DNA of 64,000 nucleotides from Bact-08 sp964533215 (GCA_964533215.1 CAZHLJ010000008.1:1-64000), one strand, 5' to 3'. Positions 28,485-38,671 are shown, counted from the stretch's first letter. Notes: generated from the letters alone by a model not told the origin. Numbers and translations: made by a program.

Positions 28485-29511
28485 TCTTCTGCATCTGTAC
28501 TGCATCAAGGCTGTTTTTTGCTCCGGCAGATGAGACAACATTCTCTTCAATCATAATTGAACCCATATCGTCAGCCCCTGAGTGAAGTCCGAGCTGCGCG
28601 GTCTCCTTCCCAATCGTGAGCCACGAGGCCTGTATATGAGGAATATTGTTGAGGATGATTCTAGACAAGGCTATCATTTTAAGATGCTCGACTGGATCTA
28701 GAGGTTTTATTTCAAACTTTTCTCCAAGTTTTGTTCCTCTGCTTTGCATAGGCCAGCAAATGAATGCTCTGAAACCTGGAGTGCCCTCTGGCTTATCAGC
28801 CTGGATATCTCTAAGCAAGATTAAATGTTGCAGTCTCTCTTCTATGGTTTCGATGTGTCCGTAAACCATTGTTGCGGTTGTCCCTATCCCAAGTTTGTGA
28901 GCCTCTCTCATTACATCTTCCCACTGCTTGCTTGTCGGCTTGCATGGAGAAAGGATTTTTCTCACTCTGTCGGAAAGAATTTCTGCTCCAGCCCCAGGAA
29001 GGGTATCAAGCCCGGCTTTCACCAATTTTTTCAGAGTCTCCTTTACAGATATTCCGCTCAATCTGGCAATATGGGCAATTTCAGGTGGACCCAAAGCATT
29101 AAGTTTAAGATTTGGGTCTATCGACTTAAGCTCTCTGAAAAGGCTTTCGTAAAAGTGGATATCGTATTTTGGATGCAGGCCACCTTGCAGAAGTAGCTGA
29201 TCACCCCCAAGAGCATGTAGCTCTTCTATCTTTTGCCGGTACTCGTCGGTGGTTGTTGTATAACTCTTCTCCTTTTGTGACAGAGTGCAGTGAAAATTGC
29301 AGAAGAGACAGCCCGATATACAAATATTCGTATAATTGACATTCCTGTCAATTTGCCAGCTTACCTCTTTTTTAGGATTATGTTTATATCTTATCTGATT
29401 GGCCAGAGATAAAATATCTCTTACCGGAACATGATTATATAGCTCCAGGCTCTCCTCAAGAGTGAGGCTTTCACACGAAAGAGCTTTGTCTAAAATTGCG
29501 TTTTGGGACAT
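28420..29511 (-). CDS. mqnC: Cyclic dehypoxanthinyl futalosine synthase (radical SAM)
   Basis: About 363 residues. It catalyses the cyclisation step of the futalosine route to menaquinone. The radical SAM CxxxCxxC lies at Cys64, Cys68 and Cys71 (ICISGCLFC). Family segments include LLLQGGLHP, LPGAGAEILSDRVR, TTATMVYGHIET, IQASWLTIG and SIMIEENVV. The GAGAEIL and SWLTIGKETAQ wording favours MqnC over MqnE. The frame is open to 29538, but a promoter element sits at 29535-29543, so ATG 29511 is the likely start. No other mqn gene is in the window. Confidence 0.88.
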   Translation of the reverse strand: MSQNAILDKALSCESLTLEESLELYNHVPVRDILSLANQIRYKHNPKKEVSWQIDRNVNYTNICISGCLFCNFHCTLSQKEKSYTTTTDEYRQKIEELHALGGDQLLLQGGLHPKYDIHFYESLFRELKSIDPNLKLNALGPPEIAHIARLSGISVKETLKKLVKAGLDTLPGAGAEILSDRVRKILSPCKPTSKQWEDVMREAHKLGIGTTATMVYGHIETIEERLQHLILLRDIQADKPEGTPGFRAFICWPMQSRGTKLGEKFEIKPLDPVEHLKMIALSRIILNNIPHIQASWLTIGKETAQLGLHSGADDMGSIMIEENVVSSAGAKNSLDAVQMQKTIREAGFEPWLRNQDYSPRMN

Positions 29512-29534
29512 TCTGTCGGATGTTTCTTGAGTTG

Positions 29535-29543
29535 GCAAATGTA
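29535..29543 (-). promoter_or_regulatory. -7 promoter element of mqnC
   Basis: On the minus strand TACATTTGC matches TAnnTTTGY, 24 bp before ATG 29511. It overlaps the first codons of the longest open frame, which argues against that longer start. Confidence 0.55.
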
Positions 29544-29575
29544 GAAGTTTTATTTAAATAATGGCTCAATTTGGG

Positions 29576-29584
29576 TATATTTGT
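29576..29584 (+). promoter_or_regulatory. -7 promoter element of gpsA
   Basis: TATATTTGT, an exact TAnnTTTGY match, 36 bp before the gpsA ATG. Confidence 0.55.
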
Positions 29585-29619
29585 AAAAGTGTTAGCTAAT
29601 AAATAGAATGAATATTTGA

Positions 29620-30633
29620 ATGGAAAATTTTTTTAAGAGGGATAACCTTCGTTATGCGGTGATTGGAAGTGGAAGCTGGGCTACAGCACTAGCTAAGCTG
29701 GTTCTTGCAAATAAAGGGGAGATATCCTGGTACATTAGAAGTGAAGAGATGATCGGACAGATAAAGGAGACCGGACACAATCCAAGTTATCTTACAGAAG
29801 TACGATTCAACCCGGAATGCATTCACTTCAGCTCAGACATAAACGATGTTGTTGACAACGCAGATGTATTGATTTTCTGCATACCATCTACCTACTTTCT
29901 GAAAGAGGTGGCAAAGTTAGATAGATCTTTGAACGATAAGCTGGTTGTATCGGCAATAAAAGGAATTGTCCCTGGAGACAATATTACCATAGCCGAATAC
30001 TTCAATAACTACCTTGATGTCCCTTTCGGACGTATAGGGGTTATAAGCGGTCCATGTCACTCAGAAGAGGTTGCACTGGAGAAACTTTCGTATCTGACTT
30101 TATCCAGCAAGCATATTGAGGTAGCTCAAGGTTTATGTGACCTATTCAGTTGCAGCTATATAAAGACGATTGCCGGTACTGATATCTATGGAGTGGAGTA
30201 TGCTGCGGTATTGAAGAATATTTATGCTGTTGCCGCAGGAGTATGTCACTCTCTATCTTATGGCGACAACTTTATGGCTGTTTTGATAACCAACTCTTTT
30301 CACGAAATGAGACGATTCCTGCGTGCAACCCACCCCGACCCAGACCGAAAAACCTCCAAGAGTGCATATCTGGGAGATCTGTTGGTTACATGTTATTCAC
30401 AATTCAGCAGAAACAGAACATTTGGGTCGATGATAGGAAAAGGCTACTCTGTACAGTCAGCCCAGATGGAGATGAACATGGTTGCTGAAGGATATTATGG
30501 CACGAAATGCATTTATGAGATGAACAAGAAATTCGGAGTTGACATGCCTATTGCAGAAGCAATGTACAGGATTTTGTATGAAGGGCGGAATCCAGCATAC
30601 ATTATAAAGCAACTTACCGATAAGTTACAGTAA
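29620..30633 (+). CDS. gpsA: Glycerol-3-phosphate dehydrogenase [NAD(P)+]
   Basis: 337 residues. It makes sn-glycerol-3-phosphate from dihydroxyacetone phosphate for phospholipid synthesis. The Rossmann motif is AVIGSGSWATALAKL near the start. The catalytic-domain motif GVEYAAVLKNIYAVAAG includes the active-site Lys. A later MAEGYY-type segment (NMVAEGYYGTKCIYEM) matches the family. It is the first gene of a four-gene plus-strand run (gpsA, pgi, addB-like, addA-like). Confidence 0.95.
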   Translation: MENFFKRDNLRYAVIGSGSWATALAKLVLANKGEISWYIRSEEMIGQIKETGHNPSYLTEVRFNPECIHFSSDINDVVDNADVLIFCIPSTYFLKEVAKLDRSLNDKLVVSAIKGIVPGDNITIAEYFNNYLDVPFGRIGVISGPCHSEEVALEKLSYLTLSSKHIEVAQGLCDLFSCSYIKTIAGTDIYGVEYAAVLKNIYAVAAGVCHSLSYGDNFMAVLITNSFHEMRRFLRATHPDPDRKTSKSAYLGDLLVTCYSQFSRNRTFGSMIGKGYSVQSAQMEMNMVAEGYYGTKCIYEMNKKFGVDMPIAEAMYRILYEGRNPAYIIKQLTDKLQ

Positions 30634-30649
30634 ACTAATTTACAAGGAT

Positions 30650-31990
30650 ATGGAAAAAATAATAAAGCTTAGTCGGCAAGCCGTCGATGGGTTCGTCTCT
30701 CAGGAAGAGATGAATGTATTTCTTGAAAAGGCTTTAGGCTCATTTGACACTCTTACAGTCAGGAGTGGCAAAGGATGCGATTTTCTGGGTTGGATGGACC
30801 TTCCTTCCAAAATGGAAGGCCATATCTGTATTAAAATTGATGAAGTAGTAAAAAGATGGAGCAGAGATATAGATGTGATTGTGGTTGTCGGAATTGGAGG
30901 CTCTTATCTTGGGGCTAAAGCCTCGATAGAAGCCTTGTCTCACTCTTTTGAACTGAACATGAACAAGCGCAAGGGCCCAGCCATTGTCTTTGCCGGCCAG
31001 AACCTTTCAGAGGATTATCTTTCCGACTTGATGGATCTGCTCAAAGAGAGTTCCTGTGCATGTGTGGCCATCTCAAAATCTGGAACCACAACAGAGCCGG
31101 CAGTAGCTTTCAGATTAATAAAGAATTATCTTGAGCAGAAATATGGAAAAGAACAGGCAAAGAGCAGGATTGTAGCCATTACCGATATTGAGAGTGGAGC
31201 TTTGAAAATTCTGGCTGATAAGGAGGGATATTCAACATTCGTTATTCCTGATGATGTAGGTGGACGTTATTCTGTACTATCTCCGGTGGGAATGCTTCCT
31301 GTTGCACTTGCAGGTTTCGACATCAGAAAGATGCTAAAGGGTGCTTCCGATATGAGGTCTATTTGTCTGGAAAGATCCTTGGATAATCCGGCAATCGTCT
31401 ATGCAGCAACTAGAAATCTACTCTATTCAAAAGGGAAGAAGATTGAGATACTGGTAAACTACAACCCTAAATTGCAATACCTTTCTGAATGGTGGAAACA
31501 GCTTTTCGGAGAGAGTGAAGGAAAGGACGGGAAAGGTATTTTTCCTGCATCTGTCAACTTTACATCGGATCTTCATTCTATGGGGCAATATATTCAGGAT
31601 GGTGAGAGAATATTGTTTGAAACAGTACTGAGTGTTGAAAAATCAAACAGGTCATTGATAATTGAAAATGATCCTTATGATTTGGATATGTTGAATTTCC
31701 TGACCGGAAAATCTATCGACGAATGCAATAAAATGGCTGAAATGGGAACTCGGATTGCCCACACTGATGGAGGCGTCCCGAATATTCAGATTCAGATTCC
31801 ATCAATAAATGAATATAATCTTGGTGCTCTTTTTTATTTCTTTGAGTTTGCCTGTGCTATAAGCTCCTATATGATTGGAATAAACCCATTTGATCAACCC
31901 GGAGTAGAGAATTACAAGATAAACATGTTTGCCCTGTTGGGTAAATCAGGATATGAAGAGAAGGCTCGTGAACTAAAAAAGAGGCTTTAA
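30650..31990 (+). CDS. pgi: Glucose-6-phosphate isomerase
   Basis: 446 residues, the shorter form found in many Bacteroidota and Firmicutes. It interconverts glucose-6-phosphate and fructose-6-phosphate. The sugar-binding motifs are VVVGIGGSYLGAKA and the SIS-domain segment VAISKSGTTTEPAVAFR. The PGI signature comes at DDVGGRYSVLSPVG, and the C-terminal catalytic Lys region is FDQPGVENYK. It starts 16 bp after gpsA. Its stop codon overlaps the next start by one base (TAATG), indicating translational coupling. Confidence 0.95.
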   Translation: MEKIIKLSRQAVDGFVSQEEMNVFLEKALGSFDTLTVRSGKGCDFLGWMDLPSKMEGHICIKIDEVVKRWSRDIDVIVVVGIGGSYLGAKASIEALSHSFELNMNKRKGPAIVFAGQNLSEDYLSDLMDLLKESSCACVAISKSGTTTEPAVAFRLIKNYLEQKYGKEQAKSRIVAITDIESGALKILADKEGYSTFVIPDDVGGRYSVLSPVGMLPVALAGFDIRKMLKGASDMRSICLERSLDNPAIVYAATRNLLYSKGKKIEILVNYNPKLQYLSEWWKQLFGESEGKDGKGIFPASVNFTSDLHSMGQYIQDGERILFETVLSVEKSNRSLIIENDPYDLDMLNFLTGKSIDECNKMAEMGTRIAHTDGGVPNIQIQIPSINEYNLGALFYFFEFACAISSYMIGINPFDQPGVENYKINMFALLGKSGYEEKARELKKRL

Positions 31991-34713
31991 TGGAATTTCT
32001 TTCTCAAATAGCTTCTGCATATTACAAGGCAGAGGGTCAAGGAATAAAAGAGTTTTGTTTTGTTTTTCCAAACAGGAGAGCAGGTCTGTTTTTTCAGAAA
32101 CAGATTGGTGATATTGCTACCGAACCGCTCTTCTCTCCGGCAATAATGACAATAAAGGATCTTTTTTCATTGCTGTCCGGTCTCAACTCTATCGATAGAC
32201 TTGATTCCCTGTTTAAACTTTTTAAAATCTATATAGAACTATCTGGTTCAAAAGAGACTTTTGATGAGTTTCTATTCTGGGGTGATGTAATTTTGGGAGA
32301 CTTTGATGATGTGGACAAGTATCTTGTAGATGCAAAGAGACTTTTTGCAAATGTAAAGGATCTCAAAGAGATTGGAAATGACTACTCTTTCCTCTCAAAG
32401 AAACAGCTTGAGGCAGTACAGACTTTCTGGTCAAATTTTCTGCCGGTTGGAGAGAGCGAAAAGAAAGAAAAATTCAGAGCCACATGGGAGATTCTTTATC
32501 CATTGTATCTGAAGTTCAAAGAGGTGCTTGAAAATGCAGGGTTGGGATATGAAGGGATGATATATAGGAAGACGGCCGAAGCTATCTTGGATAAAGGTGA
32601 TAATATTCACTCAGTAACCGACAAGCTTTCAATGTTCAAAGGTGTAGTCTTTGTTGGATTCAATGCTCTGAGTGCCTGTGAGAAAGTGCTTCTGGAAACG
32701 CTGAAAAAAGCTGGTAAGGCAGATTTTTACTGGGATTTCAGTGGTGAACTCATAACGGATGTCAACAACAAGTCTTCTCTGTTTATGAGAGAAAATATAA
32801 TCCGCTTTCCATCCAGATTCAAATTGGATTTAAGCCCCACTTTCCCGTGCGAGATTGAGGTCATTGGCGTTCCTTCTGCAGTAGGAGAGGCGAGAATGGT
32901 CTCCAGAATTGTAAGTAAGGTTGGTGGCGGACTTAATTCAGCGGTGGTTCTGCCAGATGAGTCTCTTCTTATGCCTGTGCTATATTCAATTCCTCAAGAG
33001 GTAGAGTCTGTAAACGTTACAATGGGATATCCTCTCAAGTTTGGTTCAGTGGTCTCTCTCATGCAGAGCATAATGGAACTTCAAAAAGGGCCTTTTTATT
33101 ATAGAAGGGTACTGCCTGTGCTGAGGCATCACTATATAAAAATGGTGGCAAAGGAGAAGGCCTCCTTGTTGATGCGGAAGATTGTCGAAAGCAATATGGT
33201 ATATGTAAACGAGAGCGAATTTCACGAACATCCGCTTCTTAAAATGATATTCAGGCATGCCCCGGATGTATCGGCATATATGCTTGAAATTCTGGAGTAC
33301 CTAAATAACTCGGCTGAGTTGACAAAGATTGAGAAAGAGTTTGTCTATTTCTTCTATACTGCTGTTTCAAGACTTGGTGACCTTCAAATTCCGGTGAATA
33401 TAGATACCTACTGTAAACTTCTGATGCAGATTGTAAACAGTACATCTATCCCATTCAAAGGTGAACCGCTTGCCGGTTTGCAGATTATGGGAGTTCTGGA
33501 GACTAGAGCATTGGACTTTGACAATATCATTATCTGCTCAATGAACGATGGGGTATTCCCTTCAAAGGCGCCGGCCAATTCGTTTATTCCATTCAACCTT
33601 AGAAAAGGGTTCGGGTTGCCCGACTATGAGTTCAAGGATGGGGTTACTGCATACCATTTTTACCGTCTTATATGCAGAGCATCTAAAGTCTTCCTCCTTT
33701 ATGACACAAGAAGCGAAGGTATGCAGACTGGGGAGATGAGCAGGTTTATACATCAGCTCAAGTATCATTATCAGCTTCCTTTAAAAGAGAGTATTGCAAC
33801 CTTCAAGGTTACGTCTCACAACAGGGATGCTATTGTGATAGAGAAAAGCCCGGCTATTTCTGAGACTGTTTCTGATCTGTTTCTGAAAGGTGGAAAGGGA
33901 GCCTTGTCTGCAAGTTCAATCAACACCTTCATCGATTGTCCCCTTAAGTTCTATTTCCAGTTTGTAAAGGGTGTCGCCGAGGAGGAGAGCGTTTCAGAGG
34001 AGGTTGAGGCAGATACTTTCGGCTCGATTTTTCACAAAACAATAGAGTTGCTCTACCAGGATTATAAAGGGAAAACTGTCTCGTGTGAAATGCTGGATAA
34101 ATTATATGCAGATATACCTAAAATTGAAAAAGCTGTCGCGGATGCCTTTTACAACGTTCTTAAAATAAATGAGATTAAGGGACGGAACTTGCTTATCCAA
34201 AAACTTATAATCAGATATATCCAACAGACCATATTTTATGACAAGCGCATTGCCCCTTTTGAATATGTCAACTCGGAGCAAAAGTATAGGTATGATTTTA
34301 CCTTGGAAAATGGAATGGTTGTAGCTTTAAAGGGCTTCTTCGACAGGATTGACCGCAGGAATGGGGTTACAAGGATAGTGGATTACAAGACCGGTAAAGG
34401 AGGATTGTCTTTCAGGACTCTTGAAGATTTATTTGATACAACATCCAAAAGCAGGAACAAGATAGCCTTTCAAATGATTCTTTACGCTCTTATGATTGAC
34501 TCAAAAGATAGTGTTACAATATCTCCATATCTTTTGAGAGAACTTTTCCGGGATACTGATCTGGAGATGGTTGTAGATAAAGAGATCTTAGAGGAGTTCT
34601 CTATTTTGCTTAATAGTACTCTTATGAAAATTTTTGACTCTGGCACGCCATTTATTCAAACGGAAGATCTGAAAAAATGCGAATATTGTCCTTATTCGGT
34701 AATTTGCAGGTAG
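31990..34713 (+). CDS. addB: AddB-like PD-(D/E)XK exonuclease of a recombination helicase-nuclease
   Basis: 907 residues. The C-terminal third is a RecB/AddB-type nuclease with an iron-sulfur staple. A first Cys in FIDCPLKFYF and a final cluster CEYCPYSVIC frame the nuclease motif VDYKTGKGG. The N-terminal part resembles the inactivated helicase half of AddB, but the Walker A motif of Bacillus AddB is absent (FVFPNRRAGLFF stands there), as is usual for chi-scanning subunits that have lost ATPase activity. It is coupled to pgi by a one-base overlap and followed 2 bp later by the AddA-like gene. It should process double-strand breaks for RecA loading. Confidence 0.82.
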   Translation: MEFLSQIASAYYKAEGQGIKEFCFVFPNRRAGLFFQKQIGDIATEPLFSPAIMTIKDLFSLLSGLNSIDRLDSLFKLFKIYIELSGSKETFDEFLFWGDVILGDFDDVDKYLVDAKRLFANVKDLKEIGNDYSFLSKKQLEAVQTFWSNFLPVGESEKKEKFRATWEILYPLYLKFKEVLENAGLGYEGMIYRKTAEAILDKGDNIHSVTDKLSMFKGVVFVGFNALSACEKVLLETLKKAGKADFYWDFSGELITDVNNKSSLFMRENIIRFPSRFKLDLSPTFPCEIEVIGVPSAVGEARMVSRIVSKVGGGLNSAVVLPDESLLMPVLYSIPQEVESVNVTMGYPLKFGSVVSLMQSIMELQKGPFYYRRVLPVLRHHYIKMVAKEKASLLMRKIVESNMVYVNESEFHEHPLLKMIFRHAPDVSAYMLEILEYLNNSAELTKIEKEFVYFFYTAVSRLGDLQIPVNIDTYCKLLMQIVNSTSIPFKGEPLAGLQIMGVLETRALDFDNIIICSMNDGVFPSKAPANSFIPFNLRKGFGLPDYEFKDGVTAYHFYRLICRASKVFLLYDTRSEGMQTGEMSRFIHQLKYHYQLPLKESIATFKVTSHNRDAIVIEKSPAISETVSDLFLKGGKGALSASSINTFIDCPLKFYFQFVKGVAEEESVSEEVEADTFGSIFHKTIELLYQDYKGKTVSCEMLDKLYADIPKIEKAVADAFYNVLKINEIKGRNLLIQKLIIRYIQQTIFYDKRIAPFEYVNSEQKYRYDFTLENGMVVALKGFFDRIDRRNGVTRIVDYKTGKGGLSFRTLEDLFDTTSKSRNKIAFQMILYALMIDSKDSVTISPYLLRELFRDTDLEMVVDKEILEEFSILLNSTLMKIFDSGTPFIQTEDLKKCEYCPYSVICR

Positions 34714-34715
34714 AT

Positions 34716-37700
34716 ATGGGAAAACTTAAAATATTCAAAGCCTCTGCCGGATCTGGAAAGACTCACAATCTTACCCGGGAATATCTCAGACTGCTCCTTA
34801 AAGATGAATTTGCCTACCGCCATATCTTGGCCGTGACTTTTACAAACAAGGCAACTGACGAGATGAAGAGAAGGGTTCTGGAGGAGTTGTATAAAAAATC
34901 TAATGAAGATGAAGTGGCAAAAAAAAGGCTTATTGCCATACTACATGACTATTCATCCTTTTCCATCAGCACCATTGACAAGTTCTTTCAGCAGACCATG
35001 AGGGCATTTGCCCGTGAGATAGGCAAAAATACTTCTTATAGTGTAGAACTTGATCAGAATATGGTTCTTTCCGAAGCTATTGACCAGATGATACTTAATC
35101 TGGATAAAGATGAGAGCTCAGAACTTCTGGAGTGGTTAATCTCCTTCTCTTTTGATTCCATTGAAAGCGGCAAGACATGGGATGTCAAGAGCGGAATCAA
35201 CGACCTGGCTGCTCAGATTTTCAAGGAGGCTTTCAAGATAAAAAATGGAGAGATGGGGGAGAGGCTTACCAATAAAAGCATTCTGGCAGAGTACAAGATT
35301 GCCGTTGAAGGCGTTATTAAGGCTTTTGAACAGGATTTGAATGATGTCGGGAAGCGAGCGCTTAAGATAATGGAGCGGTATAACCTTACACCAGATAGTT
35401 TCAAGGGAGGCGGCAGATCTCCTGTAAAATACTTTTCTAAGATAGCCGGTGGAGATATTACACCTCCATCTGAAACATTCAGAGCACTTTATGATGATGA
35501 TTCAAGTTGGTATTCCAAGGCACAGATAAAAACTGACCCAAACATTGTTAATGATATACAGAGTGCTTGTAAAGAAGGACTTTCTGATCTTGTGGGGGAG
35601 ATAATCCGCATGGATGACAGATGGATAGATTACAATAGTGCCGTGGAAGTCAATAAAAACATATACACTCTTGGCATACTTCTGGATATAAATAAATACA
35701 TTCAGCAATACTCAAAGGAAAACAATATTGTACTTCTTTCTGAAACCACTGAGCTTTTGAACAAGATCATTGACGGTACCGACACCCCCTTCATTTATGA
35801 AAAGGTTGGAAGCAGGATTGATCACTTCATGCTTGATGAATTTCAGGATACATCACTGATGCAATGGCAAAACTTCAAACCACTGATCCAGAATAGTCTG
35901 GCATCAGGCTATGACAATCTTATAGTAGGTGATGTTAAGCAGAGTATATACCGCTGGCGTGGTTCAGAATGGAATCTTCTTAACAGTGATATCTATAAAG
36001 ATTTTGATAATGAGCAGATAAAGGAAGAGGATTTGAATGAAAACTGGAGATCGGGAGAAAACATAGTGGAGTTCAATAACCAATTCTTCAAGTTCGCGGC
36101 ACAGGTATGTGATTCATTACTTGGAGAGAATGATATAAAAATCACAGATGTATATTCAACTGTTGAGCAGAGTATTCCATTTGCGCGATCGTCCAACAAA
36201 GGACACGTTCAGCTAAAATTCATTGATAGCGAAAATGAAGATGAAGGGTGGCACCAGATTGTCCTAGGGCAAATACCGGATAAAGTGGATAAACTTTTAG
36301 AACTGGGATACAGATACAAGGATATAGCCTTCCTTGTAAGGAAGAATGATGATGGTATTGAGGTGGTTAACTATTTGATAGAAAAAGGCTATCCAGTCAT
36401 CTCAGATGAGGCTCTGTTGATTTCTTCTTCCAGAGTTGTCTTGAATGTGATCTCTCAGCTGAAATACTACAACAATCCAGAGGATTCCATCAACAATACC
36501 ATTGCTGAATTTGAGAATATTCCGCTTGTAAAGGATGACTCTATAGAACACTTACCGTTGTATGAGATGTGTGAGAAGATAATAGCAGATATCCCTGGGG
36601 GTATAACAGGTTCCGAGTCTGCTTTGGTTCAAGGTTTCTTGGATTCAGTTCTTGAGTATGTGAAATCAAACCGGTCCGATCTTGCCTCTTTCCTTGAGTG
36701 GTGGAGTGCAAAGAGTGGCAAACTCTCCCTCTCTTCCCCTGAAGGTCAGGATGCGATTAGAATCCTCACCATACATAAGGCAAAGGGATTGGGTGCAAAT
36801 GCTGTAATAATTCCATTTATGGATCTGCAACTGGACCATGGGTCTAATATGAAGAACATAATATGGTGTGAGCCAAAGAGTGAGCCCTTCAATATGATTC
36901 CATTCATCCCGCTTGTCTATGGAAAGAAGCTTTCTGAAACAATCTTCTCTGCCGATTACCTTCAGGAAAAAAAGAAGGCCTACGTAGACAATCTTAACAC
37001 AGCTTATGTGGCTTTGACAAGAGCGAAGCGTGAACTTATAGTTTTTGCGAAGAAACCAAAAGAATCAAAAAAAGGGGGAGATGACGCGGCAAAGTCTGTT
37101 GCGGATATTCTATATGCTTTCTATAAAGATACTCTCGATGAAAATATGGAGGTGAATTTCGGAGATTGGACTCCAGCCCTGGATCAAAAGGAGAGGCAAG
37201 TGAATGAGGTTGAAATATCAGATCTGATTTGCTCTCCTGTGGGAGAGAGATTGAAGCTATCACTAAGTTCATCAGATTTTTTCGATGATACAAGCAAGAG
37301 AAACTACGGAGTTATAATGCATGACATCCTTTCGAATGTCTACCGTGAAGAGGATCTGCCGGAGTCTGTTAAGGCATCTCTTATGAAAGGAGAGATACAG
37401 GAAAGTGAGTATAACTCTCTGCTTGCCAAACTTTCTGGCCTTCTTGCTACTGTAAGGGATAGGCATTGGTTTGACTCACCCCTGAGAGCGTACAACGAAC
37501 TGGAAATTATCGAGCCAGGAGGAGCAATATCTCGTCCGGATCGGGTTCTGGTCGGGGAAAACGAAGCTACTGTCATCGATTTTAAGTTTGGGTCAAAAAG
37601 GACAAATGCCCACATAACACAGGTAAGCAAATATATGAACCTGATAAAGGGGATGGGTATCAAAAATGTCAGAGGGTATCTTTGGTATCTTGATGAAAAT

Positions 37701-37721
37701 GAAGTTGTGGAGATTATCTGA
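34716..37721 (+). CDS. addA: AddA-like UvrD-family helicase/nuclease
   Basis: About 1001 residues. It has SF1A helicase motifs: Walker A ASAGSGKT at residues 9-16, FTNKATDEMKRR (motif Ia), LDEFQDTS (Walker B), VGDVKQSIYRWRGS (motif III), ILTIHKAKGLG (motif V) and YVALTRAK (motif VI). The C-terminal nuclease motif reads TVIDFKFGSK. It is the motor and nuclease subunit partnered with the AddB-like protein just upstream. The frame opens at 34677 inside addB. ATG 34716 right after the addB stop is the natural start. The 3' end overlaps the convergent gene by 8 bp. Confidence 0.88.
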   Translation: MGKLKIFKASAGSGKTHNLTREYLRLLLKDEFAYRHILAVTFTNKATDEMKRRVLEELYKKSNEDEVAKKRLIAILHDYSSFSISTIDKFFQQTMRAFAREIGKNTSYSVELDQNMVLSEAIDQMILNLDKDESSELLEWLISFSFDSIESGKTWDVKSGINDLAAQIFKEAFKIKNGEMGERLTNKSILAEYKIAVEGVIKAFEQDLNDVGKRALKIMERYNLTPDSFKGGGRSPVKYFSKIAGGDITPPSETFRALYDDDSSWYSKAQIKTDPNIVNDIQSACKEGLSDLVGEIIRMDDRWIDYNSAVEVNKNIYTLGILLDINKYIQQYSKENNIVLLSETTELLNKIIDGTDTPFIYEKVGSRIDHFMLDEFQDTSLMQWQNFKPLIQNSLASGYDNLIVGDVKQSIYRWRGSEWNLLNSDIYKDFDNEQIKEEDLNENWRSGENIVEFNNQFFKFAAQVCDSLLGENDIKITDVYSTVEQSIPFARSSNKGHVQLKFIDSENEDEGWHQIVLGQIPDKVDKLLELGYRYKDIAFLVRKNDDGIEVVNYLIEKGYPVISDEALLISSSRVVLNVISQLKYYNNPEDSINNTIAEFENIPLVKDDSIEHLPLYEMCEKIIADIPGGITGSESALVQGFLDSVLEYVKSNRSDLASFLEWWSAKSGKLSLSSPEGQDAIRILTIHKAKGLGANAVIIPFMDLQLDHGSNMKNIIWCEPKSEPFNMIPFIPLVYGKKLSETIFSADYLQEKKKAYVDNLNTAYVALTRAKRELIVFAKKPKESKKGGDDAAKSVADILYAFYKDTLDENMEVNFGDWTPALDQKERQVNEVEISDLICSPVGERLKLSLSSSDFFDDTSKRNYGVIMHDILSNVYREEDLPESVKASLMKGEIQESEYNSLLAKLSGLLATVRDRHWFDSPLRAYNELEIIEPGGAISRPDRVLVGENEATVIDFKFGSKRTNAHITQVSKYMNLIKGMGIKNVRGYLWYLDENEVVEII

Positions 37722-38637
37722 TATTGCTAAGATACTCCTCGATACTTTTGAAAGGAGCGTCTTTTAGCAAGACAATCTTTTGCTTATCAAGTAGATACAG
37801 GGAAGGAGTTGGCCTTAAGTCATACTGAGGCCCATCCATTATTTTCATATCTTTGTCGCAACCATTTATCCATTTGTCGTTCAGCTTTGAAGCTTCAGAA
37901 GACCATCTTTCTGTCTCCACGCCTGCGTACATTGTAAGAACAGTCACTCGATTCTTAAATCCCGACAGTATATTTGAAGCCTTCATCTCCTCCATTACAG
38001 ATTTGCAGGTAGGACAATCAGGATCAATGAACATAAGAATTACATAATCTGATTTTATTCCGAACAAGCTTTTTACAGATCCGTCCTTGAGGTAGAATTT
38101 GAAGTCGATGGCTTTAGTACCCAAACGGTTTCTGTATGCTAGGTCAAGTTGCTGCTGCAATGTCGCTTTGTCTATTTCAGAGAATTTATCTGATTTAGTA
38201 AATTTCTCAAGGATAGAGATATATAGTTCTTCGTTACGGTATATGGAATTAGGATGATATAGAGAAGATTCAAACATCTCCCTGAATCTGGCCAGAATTT
38301 TGGGATCACTGTTGAGCACACTGTCTGTAAGTTTAGCCACTGAAAACCATACATCCTCCCTTTTAGACTGAGACAAGTAATCCAGATAGGCACTGAAATG
38401 AACATTCAAGTTTTCTGCATTGGAAATATAGACAGTATCGTGAAAGTTCATTTGATCCCAGAAATGAGTTATAATATACTTTGATCTCTCAGCAGGGTCG
38501 GTAATCATTGCCGGTACTTCAACCATTTTCAATGGAGCCAAGGACTCTGTGTTGTTTTTTGCTTTAGTGTTTCTACAGCCTGTTAACAGGAAAGCAGCTC
38601 CAAAAATCAGCAGGATGGAAAATATGATATTTTTCAT
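37714..38637 (-). CDS. Thioredoxin-like lipoprotein
   Basis: 307 residues with lipobox Cys21 (LLTGC). The N-terminal domain resembles the DUF5106-type region common in Bacteroidales thioredoxin-like proteins. The C-terminal thioredoxin fold carries CPTC (Cys208, Cys211) after LMFIDPD, and a cis-Pro segment LRPTPSLYLLD. It is probably a periplasm-facing thiol oxidoreductase. Monocistronic, with its own promoter element at 38663-38671. Confidence 0.8.
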   Translation of the reverse strand: MKNIIFSILLIFGAAFLLTGCRNTKAKNNTESLAPLKMVEVPAMITDPAERSKYIITHFWDQMNFHDTVYISNAENLNVHFSAYLDYLSQSKREDVWFSVAKLTDSVLNSDPKILARFREMFESSLYHPNSIYRNEELYISILEKFTKSDKFSEIDKATLQQQLDLAYRNRLGTKAIDFKFYLKDGSVKSLFGIKSDYVILMFIDPDCPTCKSVMEEMKASNILSGFKNRVTVLTMYAGVETERWSSEASKLNDKWINGCDKDMKIMDGPQYDLRPTPSLYLLDKQKIVLLKDAPFKSIEEYLSNIR

Positions 38638-38662
38638 AACTTCTTTATTCTTCTATTAAAGT

Positions 38663-38671
38663 ACAAAAATA
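38663..38671 (-). promoter_or_regulatory. -7 promoter element of the thioredoxin-like lipoprotein gene
   Basis: On the minus strand TATTTTTGT matches TAnnTTTGY, 26 bp before the start codon. Confidence 0.5.
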
